Part shown: positions 33,994-41,894 of the stretch, one piece after another
Layout of the letters: each line of letters starts with the position of its first letter
Numbering within the stretch: position 1 is the stretch's first letter
Origin: Psychrobacillus insolitus
Lineage (GTDB): Bacteria; Bacillota; Bacilli; Bacillales_A; Planococcaceae
Direction of reading: 5' to 3'
DNA: 64,000 bases
Assembly (NCBI RefSeq): GCF_003254155.1
Contig: NZ_QKZI01000007.1
Span: 62,001 to 126,000, forward strand
Notes under the pieces: generated by a model
What the model was told of the DNA's origin: nothing
What the model saw: the letters and a program-made list of their open reading frames with translations, nothing else
Database searches by the model: none
Made by a program: the position numbers and the translations under genes

Positions 33994-34232
33994 ATTCAAA
34001 TTCAAATCCTCTCATCATACATTATGGGGTACACTGACAAACTCTCATCCCATAAATTAATAGCAAAAATATCCCTACTTTTTTACACTTATGCATGTTT
34101 AATCTATTTGAATTTAAGAGATGTCGATGGGTTAAAGTAATTAAGTCATTTTATAGTATAACCTAGCTTTTTTATTTTATCTTCACACAAGTTTCCTATT
34201 CAATTAGATTTTCATTTTGGAAATTGAGAAGT

Positions 34233-34287
34233 AAAAGCAGACGGCCAATTAGAGGTGCATGATCGCACTTCTAAACCGTCTGCTTTT
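34233..34287. repeat. Hairpin family, copy A
   Basis: AAAAGCAGACGG pairs with CCGTCTGCTTTT, with an imperfect inner part. Same family as 35903-35953 and 37562-37616, and shares extra flanking sequence with the latter. It lies downstream of bstA and probably ends that transcript. The rest of 34006-34232 shows no feature. Confidence 0.8.
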
Positions 34288-34320
34288 TATGTTTTATTGA
34301 ATATTAAATTATATATTGTA

Positions 34321-34830
34321 TCATTTTGATAATGCAATTTTAATATGAGCTAAGTGATGCTCTTCATGCCAAGCTAGTTTTGCAACTTTTGTTGCCACTG
34401 TTATTTTGCCGTTTACTTGGTGAGTAAATGCTCGTTCTAATTGCTCTTCAGTTAAACTTTTTGCTAAAGATACGATACGCTCATTTATACCTTCCAACAT
34501 TTTAATAGAACTTTCTACAGGAAGCTCTGTATCTGGTTGAATAGCCCACTTATCCTGATCAAAAGTTGGTACTGTTGGGTTGTCATCTGTTAAGGCAAGC
34601 TTCAAACGTTGATACATGTTCAACTGAGAATCTGCAATGTGATGAACAAGTTTACGAACTGTCCAGCTACCTTCATGATAAGTTTTGCTTAATTCCTCAT
34701 CACTTAATGAAGTCACAGTTTCTCTTAGTCGAATCGTGTACGTCTCGATTTCTTTTGACCATTCTTGAACATGTTCAATTTTTACTTTTTCAGGAACTTG
34801 TAATTTTCCAATTGGGTATTTTACATCCAT
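34321..34830 (-). CDS. bstA: YfiT/BstA family bacillithiol transferase
   Basis: 169 residues from ATG 34828-34830 (AAAAGGGG upstream). DinB-like four-helix bundle; YPIGKLQVPEKVKIEHVQEWSKEIETYTIRLRETVTSLSDEEL, WTVRKLVHHIADSQLNMYQRLKLALTDD and WHEEHHLAHI give the metal-binding His triad. B. subtilis YfiT (BstA) moves bacillithiol onto electrophiles, and this sequence starts and runs as that family does. Its presence suggests the organism makes bacillithiol. Monocistronic by appearance. Confidence 0.92.
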   Translation of the reverse strand: MDVKYPIGKLQVPEKVKIEHVQEWSKEIETYTIRLRETVTSLSDEELSKTYHEGSWTVRKLVHHIADSQLNMYQRLKLALTDDNPTVPTFDQDKWAIQPDTELPVESSIKMLEGINERIVSLAKSLTEEQLERAFTHQVNGKITVATKVAKLAWHEEHHLAHIKIALSK

Positions 34831-34884
34831 TTTTAAACCCCTTTTCCCTATACTCTTATTTTTCAATAACTCCAACTAAGATTT

Positions 34885-35736
34885 TTAATGTTCTATTCCT
34901 GCAATCCCAAAACCTCCAGGTCCAGCATGGGTAGAAATCATTGCACCAGCTTGCATCCATGTTACATTTTGGAAACCTGTTTCCTTTGCGATTTCATCCA
35001 TTCGTCTCTTAATACTTTCATCAAGTCCGATAGAATAGATCAAATACAGCTGTTTTCTATCAATATCGTATTGCTTTAAGTAATCTCGCATGAGCTTTTC
35101 CGCAACTATGCTCATATTCCCACGATATTTTCTAGTTGAAACAAGCTTTCCTTCTTTTAGTTCGATGCAAGGCTTTATTTTTAGCAAGGACCCTCCAATA
35201 TAAGCAATGTTACTTACCCGCCCACCCGCTCTTAGAAAGTCTAAACTGCCGGGAATGAATGCCAGCATTGTTTTAGGAACAACGGATTCTATTTTTTCTA
35301 TTAAGTGAACATGACTAATAGAAGGTTCTTCCTCAAGCATAGTTGCCGCATACATCACGATTGCACCTAATCCACCAGTAACATTCAGCGTATCAATTAG
35401 GAAAAGATCTTCAAAATCTTCGGCTGCAATCAAGGCACTTTGAAAGGAAGCAGATGCTTTTGACGTATATCCAATGTGAATAATAATGCTATCAGGAAAA
35501 TTCATTCTAATTTTCGTAAACAATTCATGATACTCATGTACATTCGTTGCTGTTGTAGATGGTATTTTTTTAGTGTGACTATGATAATCAAAAACTTTCT
35601 CTACAGATAGCTCACCATCTAAATAATCCTTCCCATCCATGATGATATGCATCGGTACTACTTGAATTTGATGTTTTTCAACCAGGTCTTTCGGTAAATC
35701 TGCGCCACTCTCAGTCGATAAAATAATCCTTCTCAT
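34885..35736 (-). CDS. DegV family fatty-acid-binding protein
   Basis: 283 residues. MRRIILSTESGADLPKDLVEKHQIQVVPMHIIMDGKDYLDGEL, the conserved STTAT motif (KIPSTTATNVHEY) and a C-terminal IGT/HAGPGGFG region (ISTHAGPGGFGI) mark a FakB/DegV protein. Such proteins hold a fatty acid for phosphorylation by FakA. The fakA partner is not adjacent. The bstA gene follows 54 bases downstream on the same strand. The ATG has a GGAA-type weak site. Confidence 0.9.
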   Translation of the reverse strand: MRRIILSTESGADLPKDLVEKHQIQVVPMHIIMDGKDYLDGELSVEKVFDYHSHTKKIPSTTATNVHEYHELFTKIRMNFPDSIIIHIGYTSKASASFQSALIAAEDFEDLFLIDTLNVTGGLGAIVMYAATMLEEEPSISHVHLIEKIESVVPKTMLAFIPGSLDFLRAGGRVSNIAYIGGSLLKIKPCIELKEGKLVSTRKYRGNMSIVAEKLMRDYLKQYDIDRKQLYLIYSIGLDESIKRRMDEIAKETGFQNVTWMQAGAMISTHAGPGGFGIAGIEH

Positions 35737-35902
35737 TTTACATTCCTTTCTACTAACGCACCCATTCCTGCGTACTTATTTATTTTATTTATCCTAAATA
35801 TACACTAGAAGTGGAAATTATTCATTTAAGTAGTCAGAAATTTCTATAAGTAATTGAATGTCAACACTAAATAACAAGGTCTATTAAGCTTCTCGATAAT
35901 AT

Positions 35903-35953
35903 AAAAGCAGATGGTTTAGAAATGCATCATTGCACTTCTAAACCATCTGCTTA
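35903..35953. repeat. Hairpin family, copy B
   Basis: AAAGCAGATGGTTTAGAA pairs with TTCTAAACCATCTGCTT around a TGCATCATTGCA loop. Compared with copy C, the pair C-G has become T-A in both arms (ACGG/CCGT versus ATGG/CCAT), so the stem is preserved. It lies 15 bases after the methyltransferase-tail remnant. The rest of 35737-35902 shows nothing else. Confidence 0.85.
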
Positions 35954-35967
35954 TTTGCTTTACTTAA

Positions 35968-36035
35968 TTAAACTAATTCCAACCACGCAACAGCCTCACA
36001 ATGTGTGGAGTGTATGTGGCAACACATTGGTGCTG
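35968..36035 (-). pseudogene. 3' tail of a second RlmCD/TrmA-family methyltransferase gene
   Basis: On the minus strand the last codons read [12 protein letters not shown] followed by TAA, nearly the same as the end of rlmCD at 37698 ([13 protein letters not shown]). The differences are mostly at third codon positions. Four extra bases upstream shift the frame, before which NVLPHT corresponds to DMFPQT of rlmCD. Everything further upstream of this fragment is gone. A hairpin of family B follows, as hairpin C follows rlmCD. Confidence 0.7.
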
Positions 36036-36051
36036 GTGGGTTTAATTATAT

Positions 36052-36090
36052 AGGCTCGGTTCCTATTTTAGTGGAATCGAGCCTTTTTCT
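36052..36090 (+). terminator. Orphan plus-strand terminator
   Basis: GGCTCGGTTCC (36053-36063) pairs with GGAATCGAGCC (36073-36083) with one mismatch, followed by five T. No plus-strand gene precedes it; the open frame crossing it has no ribosome binding site. Bases 36091-36347 show no convincing gene on either strand. Confidence 0.7.
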
Positions 36091-36347
36091 TATTCGTCTT
36101 CAACTGTTGCTAATTGAACTAAAGCAACTATTTGTTGAAGAAGAAAATATTCTTTATGGTGTTCGATTAACGAACAGTCTCGAAGTTGAAATTGAAGTTA
36201 GTGATGTACTAAGCATAGGTAACTCAGTAAGCTGTCTAATCTGTTTCACAATTTTTGATATCCCATTGCTAGATTCCCTATTACATTTATATCCAATCCA
36301 TTCCAAGTTATCAATTGTCCGTCCAATCCGAACAGGTAATCCTCTAT

Positions 36348-36683
36348 TTAAGTAACTATTTTCCCATCGATTTCATGAATATAAGAATTTAATACCTCAA
36401 TTTGCTCTTCTAATTTTTTCTTATGCTGAACTAATATAGCTTGCGTATTAATCTCTTCCTGTTCTAAATTCAGAGTTGAAATATTTTCTCGTATATCCTC
36501 AATCGACATGCCCAGATTTCGAAAACATTTGATTAATTTTAGGAGTTCGATATCTTGATCATCAAATATTCGATAATCTTGTGTATTTCTTTTTATTGGT
36601 GGAATTAAATCTATTTTTTCATAGTATCGAATTGAGCTTGCTGGAATTTCAACTAAGAGACTAGCTTGTTGAATTGTATACAC
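36348..36683 (-). CDS. MerR-family transcriptional regulator
   Basis: 111 residues from a GTG with AGGAGG seven bases upstream. N-terminal winged helix-turn-helix: YTIQQASLLVEIPASSIRYYEKIDLIPPIKRNTQDYRIFDDQDIELLKLIKCFRNLGMSIEDIRE, then a coiled-coil dimerisation helix (about 80-108). The short C-terminus lacks a metal-binding cysteine set, like the AdhR/YraB-type sensors of aldehydes and thiol stress in bacilli. It is divergent from the DJ-1 gene, whose promoter carries a 19-base spacer and dyad, and is expected to control it. Confidence 0.9.
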   Translation of the reverse strand: MYTIQQASLLVEIPASSIRYYEKIDLIPPIKRNTQDYRIFDDQDIELLKLIKCFRNLGMSIEDIRENISTLNLEQEEINTQAILVQHKKKLEEQIEVLNSYIHEIDGKIVT

Positions 36684-36695
36684 GAGGCATCCTCC

Positions 36696-36726
36696 TTGAC
36701 TTAAAGTATGGTTGAACCTTTAAGGT
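36696..36726 (+). promoter_or_regulatory. MerR-type promoter with 19-base spacer and dyad
   Basis: TTGACT (36696-36701), 19 bases, TAAGGT (36721-36726). The spacer holds ACTTAAAGT...ACCTTTAAGGT, an imperfect dyad. Overlong spacers of 19 bases with an internal dyad are the rule for MerR-activated promoters. Confidence 0.75.
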
Positions 36727-36757
36727 TGATAGTATCAAATCAAAAGGAGAATGTATA

Positions 36758-37444
36758 ATGAAAAAGATTTTAGTAGTAGTAACGAATATTTCTAAATATC
36801 CAAATTTAGAACGCGCAACAGGATTATGGTTAGGGGAAGCTGTTCACTTTGCAGCTGAAATGGAAAAGGAAGGCTATCAAATTGATTATGTAAGCCCTAA
36901 AGGTGGTCACACGCCACTTGACCCACACAGCCTACAAGCTGATCAAATGACGGAATTGGATTGGCAATATTATACAAATAATGATTTCTTAAATAAGCTA
37001 AGTACTACTTTATCGGCTGACGCTATTAACCCAAATGATTATGATGCTATCTATTATGCAGGTGGTCACGGTGTTATGTGGGATTTCCCAGAAGATGAAA
37101 ACCTACAAAGCATTGCGAGCAAAATTCACGCAAATGGCGGCGTTGTATCAGCTGTTTGTCACGGGGCTGTTGCGTTATTAAATATTAAAAATGCAGAAGG
37201 TAATTATTTAATCGCAGATACTAAAGTGACTGGCTTTGCCAATACGGAAGAAATTGCCGTTGGGTTAGATAAAGTCGTACCATTTTTAACTGAGGCTGAA
37301 CTTGTTCGTAGAGGGGCTAATTACGTAAAAGGCGAAGACTGGGCAGTGTTTGCTGTAGCTGATAATCGCATCGTTACTGGACAAAATCCAGCATCAGGTG
37401 GTGCAGTGGCCAAAGAGGTAATTCAATTATTAAAATCAATGTAA
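36758..37444 (+). CDS. DJ-1/PfpI family protein (Hsp31/glyoxalase III-like)
   Basis: 228 residues. The nucleophile elbow VSAVCHGAVALLN (Cys of VCHGA) with a preceding YYAGGHGVMWDFPED and an acidic residue in FAAEMEKEGYQIDYVSPKGG is the class seen in B. subtilis YraA/YdeA-like type 1 glutamine amidotransferase-like proteins. They act on methylglyoxal, repair glycated thiols or serve as chaperones; here the neighbour is a MerR regulator, favouring an electrophile or aldehyde response. The ATG is preceded by AAAGGAG. Hairpin C (37562) may end the transcript. Confidence 0.9.
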   Translation: MKKILVVVTNISKYPNLERATGLWLGEAVHFAAEMEKEGYQIDYVSPKGGHTPLDPHSLQADQMTELDWQYYTNNDFLNKLSTTLSADAINPNDYDAIYYAGGHGVMWDFPEDENLQSIASKIHANGGVVSAVCHGAVALLNIKNAEGNYLIADTKVTGFANTEEIAVGLDKVVPFLTEAELVRRGANYVKGEDWAVFAVADNRIVTGQNPASGGAVAKEVIQLLKSM

Positions 37445-37561
37445 AGCTTTCCTATGTAAGGTTAGGTTGAAAACATCTATTTTTTCCTCAATAAAATTCT
37501 AAACAACCACTTACAGAGCTGACACCAACAATCTCAGCTCGCTTAATTCATAAACTAACAA

Positions 37562-37616
37562 GTAAAAGCAGACGGTTTAGAAGTGCATTATCGCACTTCT
37601 AAACCGTCTGCTTTTT
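37562..37616. repeat. Hairpin family, copy C (probable terminator between converging genes)
   Basis: AAAGCAGACGGTTTAGAAGTGC (37564-37585) pairs perfectly with GCACTTCTAAACCGTCTGCTTT, ending in TTTTTATG on the plus strand. It lies between the DJ-1 gene (+) and rlmCD (-). Confidence 0.88.
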
Positions 37617-37697
37617 ATGTTTCCAACAATATTAAATTAGCTATACCAAAGACTGAGCCCAACAAAGCGTGCGTTGAAAAGCACGCTTAATGTAGGA

Positions 37698-39062
37698 TTA
37701 GTCAGCTAGTTCAAGCCAAGCGACAGCTTCGCAATGTGTCGTCTGAGGGAACATATCAACCGGCTGTACTTCCTGTGTTTTATAACCACCATCTTCTAAA
37801 ATACGAAGATCCCGTGCCAGTGTTGCTGGGTTACAAGATACATATACTACCCTTTTTGGACGTTGTTCAATAATTGTCGTCAGTAGTGCTTCGTCACATC
37901 CTTTTCTTGGTGGATCGACTACTAGTACATCTGCTGTTTTTCCCTCTTTGAACCATTTTGGAATGATTTCTTCTGCAGGTCCTGCTTCAAAGTATGTGTT
38001 TGTGAAGCCATTCAATTCGGCATTTCGTTTTGCATCTTCAATTGCTTGTGGAACGATTTCTACGCCAAGCACTTGTTTTGCCTTTTGTGCAAGGAATAGA
38101 GAAATGGACCCGATTCCACAATAAGCATCAATCACTGTTTCATCTCCCGAAAGCTGTGCGTAATCCAATGCTTGTTTATAAAGTACTTCTGTTTGTTCCG
38201 GATTTACTTGATAAAACGAACGAGCTGAAATTTCAAACCGTACATCTCCGATTAGATCTTCAATAACTGATTTACCCCAAAGTACATTCGTTTCATCGCC
38301 AAAGATCACATTTGTATTTTGATTGTTCACGTTTTGCATAATCGAAGTTACATTCGGTTCTACTGATTTGATAAACTCAATAATTGCATCCTTTTTCGAT
38401 AACTTTGGATACTTTGTTACTAACACAACCATCACTTCTCCAGTTGCATTTGCCTTACGTACGACCAGATGGCGCAGTTGACCTTTTTTCGTTTCTTCAT
38501 TATAAGGTACTAAATCTAACTCAATTGCTTTTTCTTTCACAGCTCGTAATAAACGATCCGCTTCATCTGATTGGATCAAACATGTATTTGTATCTGCAAT
38601 GCGATGCGATTTGGACTGATAAAAGCCTGCAACTACTTGTCCATTTTCTAAGTCGAATGGAATTTGTGATTTATTGCGGTATTCCCATGGTTTTTCCATT
38701 CCTTTTATCGGAAGCACAGGCACGTCAATTTTACCAATACGTTGCATGACATTACGGACCATATTTTCTTTCCATGTAAGCTGACCTTCGTATGTCATAT
38801 GCTGTAATTGACAGCCTCCACATTCTGAGAATACAGGACATGGTGCTTCTACGCGAAATGGAGACGGCTCGACTATATTTACTAATTTTGCAAAGCCATA
38901 ATTTTTTAAGGTTTTTAACACATGGATTTCTGCCGTTTCATTTGGCAATCCACCTGGGATAAACAGTGGATATCCATCTACTTTCGCTACTCCTGCTCCG
39001 TCATGCGTCAAATCTTCTATATGAACTGTTAGTTGGTCATTCTTTTTTACTGGTGTATTCAC
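37698..39062 (-). CDS. rlmCD: 23S rRNA (uracil-5-)-methyltransferase, RlmCD type (TrmA family)
   Basis: 454 residues. An N-terminal TRAM domain (about 5-65), the 4Fe-4S cysteines Cys75, Cys81, Cys84 ([16 protein letters not shown]) and Cys161, the SAM motif [15 protein letters not shown] and the nucleophile [15 protein letters not shown] are complete. B. subtilis YefA (RlmCD), placed next to dgkB, methylates U747 and U1939 of 23S rRNA and is the closest by synteny: here dgkB is only separated by the cyd genes. A degenerated tail of a second copy lies at 35968. Confidence 0.9.
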   Translation of the reverse strand: MNTPVKKNDQLTVHIEDLTHDGAGVAKVDGYPLFIPGGLPNETAEIHVLKTLKNYGFAKLVNIVEPSPFRVEAPCPVFSECGGCQLQHMTYEGQLTWKENMVRNVMQRIGKIDVPVLPIKGMEKPWEYRNKSQIPFDLENGQVVAGFYQSKSHRIADTNTCLIQSDEADRLLRAVKEKAIELDLVPYNEETKKGQLRHLVVRKANATGEVMVVLVTKYPKLSKKDAIIEFIKSVEPNVTSIMQNVNNQNTNVIFGDETNVLWGKSVIEDLIGDVRFEISARSFYQVNPEQTEVLYKQALDYAQLSGDETVIDAYCGIGSISLFLAQKAKQVLGVEIVPQAIEDAKRNAELNGFTNTYFEAGPAEEIIPKWFKEGKTADVLVVDPPRKGCDEALLTTIIEQRPKRVVYVSCNPATLARDLRILEDGGYKTQEVQPVDMFPQTTHCEAVAWLELAD

Positions 39063-39143
39063 TATATTTCTCCGTTCTTATTATGATTGTTTCATTATAC
39101 CAAAAATCAACAACATTTTGCGCTCAATGGTGTTTCCCAATAC

Positions 39144-39174
39144 GAAAGAAAAAGACCTCGATTTCTCGAGGCCA
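39144..39174 (-). terminator. Terminator of the cyd operon
   Basis: GACCTCGA (39154-39161) pairs with TCGAGGCC (39166-39173, one mismatch) around TTTC, followed on the minus strand by TTTTTCTTTC. It lies eight bases after the cydS stop. Confidence 0.85.
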
Positions 39175-39181
39175 AGGTGGA

Positions 39182-39286
39182 CTATTCTTCTTTAACTGCT
39201 CCATCTTTAGAAGCTACCCAAAATGCAACAACTATTGCAGCGATTAGCACGATAAATGGTGCGTAAAATATGAGAAAGTTAGTCAT
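39182..39286 (-). CDS. cydS: Cytochrome bd oxidase small subunit CydS
   Basis: 34 residues: one hydrophobic helix (NFLIFYAPFIVLIAAIVVAFWVA) and a charged tail ending in AVKEE. It begins 13 bases after cydB with an AAGGAGGAG site. Size, position and single helix match CydS of the Geobacillus thermodenitrificans cytochrome bd, the third subunit that sits beside heme b. It is too short for routine gene calls. Confidence 0.88.
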   Translation of the reverse strand: MTNFLIFYAPFIVLIAAIVVAFWVASKDGAVKEE

Positions 39287-39298
39287 GTTCGCTCCTCC

Positions 39299-40324
39299 TT
39301 ATGCGTGATTGTCTTTGTTCCCACGTACATAGTCTTTATTGAACAAGAATAGGCGTAGCAATAAATACAGAGATGGTATTAATAACGCAAGCCCTGCGAT
39401 AAATGCGACAATCAAGGCAATAGCCATTGCTTCATTCGTAAAGCTATCATAGATTGTTAAATACGGATACAACAGATATGGAAGATGTGCAAACCCATAC
39501 GCGAAGAACGCGATTAAAAACTGGCCACCAAGCATCCAAAATGCCATTCCGTAATTTTTCTTTTTAAATAAGAGCCAGACCGTTCCTATAAATAATAAGA
39601 ACGATATTCCAAATGCCCACCAAATATCGAGCATATTATTATAATGCTCTGGATTATGTGAGCTTAACTCTACCATAATTCCGATTGCAGTAATAATCGT
39701 TGGAAATGCCCAAATGAGTGCATATTTCCGCATCAAATTCGTTGCTTCTCTATCTCCTGATGTATTCGCATACCATGTTAAAAATACTGCCGAAATATAA
39801 AGAACCGATGATAAACTAAGTACAACAATCGCCCAAGTTAAAGGGCTAGAGAAAAGCGCATCATAATCTAATGAAGGTGCATCGTTTACCACATTGATGA
39901 AACCACCTTCAGAAATCGTCAGTACAGTAGAAAGCGCAGCTGGAATAAACAATCCTGCTATACCGTACATAAACGAATAGCCTTTATGTCCCCTCGAACC
40001 ATATGTTTCAAATGCATAATATGACCCTCGAATAGCCAGTAATATCAATGCGATGCTTGCTGGTACAAGTAAAGTCGTGCCATAGTAAAATGCTGTTTTT
40101 GGAAAAAACCCGATAATTCCTACAAAGAAAAATACAAAAAATACATTCGTTACTTCCCAAACAGGCGATAAATAACGTTGAATGATATTCGTCAATATAC
40201 GTTGTCGTCCAGTAAGTAAACTATATGCATTAAAAAAACCTGCTCCAAAATCAATAGATGCCACAATCAAGTAACCAAACAAAAATGTCCATAACACAGT
40301 AATCCCAATGATTTCTAATGTCAT
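39299..40324 (-). CDS. cydB: Cytochrome bd quinol oxidase subunit II
   Basis: 341 residues, eight to nine helices. MTLEIIGITVLWTFLFGYLIVASIDFGAGFFNAYSLL and WEVTNVFFVFFFVGIIGFFPKTAFYYGTTLLVPASIALILLAIRGSYYAFETYG are CydB motifs. It is the structural subunit that pairs with CydA in the menaquinol-oxidising terminal oxidase. Its ATG overlaps the stop of cydA by four bases. CydS follows. Confidence 0.93.
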   Translation of the reverse strand: MTLEIIGITVLWTFLFGYLIVASIDFGAGFFNAYSLLTGRQRILTNIIQRYLSPVWEVTNVFFVFFFVGIIGFFPKTAFYYGTTLLVPASIALILLAIRGSYYAFETYGSRGHKGYSFMYGIAGLFIPAALSTVLTISEGGFINVVNDAPSLDYDALFSSPLTWAIVVLSLSSVLYISAVFLTWYANTSGDREATNLMRKYALIWAFPTIITAIGIMVELSSHNPEHYNNMLDIWWAFGISFLLFIGTVWLLFKKKNYGMAFWMLGGQFLIAFFAYGFAHLPYLLYPYLTIYDSFTNEAMAIALIVAFIAGLALLIPSLYLLLRLFLFNKDYVRGNKDNHA

Positions 40325-41667
40325 AAAATATCCCCGCCTTTTTCAGCATGACGATCTTTTAGCTCTTGTTCCACTGGATTTTTTTTGAACATACGAGTTA
40401 ATACAACAATGCTTCCAATTCCGAGAACAATATAAAGTCCTGCAAATAAGTACAACATGATATCTACATCTCCACTTGTTGTTGCAGCATCTTCCACACG
40501 CATCAGCCCTCTAAGAATCCAAGGTTGTCTTCCTACTTCTGCAAACCACCAACCCGCTTCAATTGCGATGATAGATGCAGGACCACCTAACACAATAAGC
40601 CAGCGGAACAATTTCGAGTCCACAAATGCCCATTTCAATCGTTTTCCTAGCCAGTACAAAGCAGAAAGAGTGACCATACTCATTCCAATTGTCACCATTA
40701 AATCAAACAAATAATGAATATACAATGGTGGAATTTCATCCTCAGGGAACTCTTCTAAACCAAGTACTTCAGCGGTAGGATCTGCATGTGCCAAAATACT
40801 TAAAGCAAATGGAATCTTAATAGCATATTTCACTTCTCCATCATCAAGTACACCATACAAGACTAAGGGTGCATTCCCTTCAGTTTCAAAATGCCATTCT
40901 GCAGCTGCTAGTTTTTCAGGTTGATACTCTGCTAAGTACTTACCTGAGAAGTCCCCAATAATAGCTGTTGCAATAGCAAAAACAAGCCCTACCTTCATTG
41001 TTAAGTACAGTGCTTTTTTATGATAAATATGATTCGATCCTTTTAATAATCGGAAAGCTGCAATAGATGCTAAAACAAATGCAGAAGTCATATAAGCTGT
41101 GACAACCACATGTGCTACTTTTGTTGGCATAGCCGGATTGAACATCGCTAGAAGTGGACTAATATTGACTAGCTCACCATCTACAAGATCAAACCCTTGT
41201 GGTGCATTCATAAATGCGTTCACAATAGTTATAAAAACCGCTGAAAAAGAAGCGCCAACTGCTACTGGTATTAATAATAATAAATGTTTTTTCTGATTCT
41301 CAAAACGGTCCCATGTATATAAATAAATACCAAGGAAAATTGCTTCAAAAAAGAATGCAAATGTTTCCATAAATAACGGCAATGCAATTATATTTCCTGC
41401 TAGCTCCATAAAGTTCGGCCAAAGTAAGGAAAGTTGCATCCCAATAGCTGTCCCTGTAACAACTCCAACTGCTACCGTAATAACAAATCCTCTTGCCCAA
41501 CGTCTTGCAAGTAAAATATAGTGTTCATCATTTTTCTTAATTCCTACCCATTGGGCAATCATAATCATTAATGGAATACCAACACCAATGGTTGCGTAAA
41601 TAATATGAAAAGATAACGTCATTTCGGTCAGTAAGCGACTAAAAAATACAGATTCTTCATTTCCCAT
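40321..41667 (-). CDS. cydA: Cytochrome bd quinol oxidase subunit I
   Basis: 448 residues, nine helices. Features of CydA: RLLTEMTLSFHIIYATIGVGIPLM (heme ligand His), GTAIGMQLSLLWPNFM, the quinol-loop region with the short (Q-loop-deficient) form seen in Bacillus, and the late GLMRVEDAATTS/ILRGLMR with conserved residues near heme b558. It is the catalytic, proton-pumping-free oxidase of low oxygen. First of cydA-cydB-cydS; a 31-residue membrane peptide gene lies 14 bases upstream. The cydC/cydD assembly genes are not in the window. Confidence 0.93.
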   Translation of the reverse strand: MGNEESVFFSRLLTEMTLSFHIIYATIGVGIPLMIMIAQWVGIKKNDEHYILLARRWARGFVITVAVGVVTGTAIGMQLSLLWPNFMELAGNIIALPLFMETFAFFFEAIFLGIYLYTWDRFENQKKHLLLLIPVAVGASFSAVFITIVNAFMNAPQGFDLVDGELVNISPLLAMFNPAMPTKVAHVVVTAYMTSAFVLASIAAFRLLKGSNHIYHKKALYLTMKVGLVFAIATAIIGDFSGKYLAEYQPEKLAAAEWHFETEGNAPLVLYGVLDDGEVKYAIKIPFALSILAHADPTAEVLGLEEFPEDEIPPLYIHYLFDLMVTIGMSMVTLSALYWLGKRLKWAFVDSKLFRWLIVLGGPASIIAIEAGWWFAEVGRQPWILRGLMRVEDAATTSGDVDIMLYLFAGLYIVLGIGSIVVLTRMFKKNPVEQELKDRHAEKGGDIL

Positions 41668-41681
41668 TTAGCAAACCTCCC

Positions 41682-41777
41682 CTAACTTCCAACTATTTTA
41701 CCCAAAAAAGATAGCAGCATAATCCCCGCAACGACAAAAGCAAGCCACATTAAGTATTTTTCTTGTTTTTTATACAT
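41682..41777 (-). CDS. Small single-helix membrane protein upstream of cydA
   Basis: 31 residues, MYKKQEKYLMWLAFVVAGIMLLSFLGKIVGS: a charged N-terminus and one membrane helix (about 9-27). ATG 41775-41777 with GAGGTGA at good spacing; an upstream in-frame start would put a hydrophobic leader and be less likely. It precedes cydA by 14 bases and could be part of the operon. Not a recognised family. It could be an oxidase-associated peptide or an unrelated short gene. Confidence 0.6.
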   Translation of the reverse strand: MYKKQEKYLMWLAFVVAGIMLLSFLGKIVGS

Positions 41778-41852
41778 GCGCATCACCTCTTTTTTTTTTA
41801 TTATACACCCAAATACGAATATTCTAAAAACTACACATGTATTTATAGTGAC

Positions 41853-41893
41853 AAACAAAAAACCCAGCAATCACTGTTGTGTGCTGGGTTTTC
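41853..41893 (-). terminator. Terminator of dgkB
   Basis: AACCCAGCA (41861-41869) pairs with TGCTGGGTT (41882-41890) and is followed by TTTTTTG on the minus strand. Confidence 0.85.
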
Positions 41894-41894
41894 T

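Noticed and set aside
36005-36355. 116-codon plus-strand frame
   Set aside because: Contains a terminator near its start, lacks a ribosome binding site, and is antisense to the methyltransferase remnant.
41778-41870. Longer 62-codon version of the peptide upstream of cydA
   Set aside because: The first 31 codons lack a ribosome binding site and overlap AT-rich promoter-like DNA; the internal ATG is well placed.
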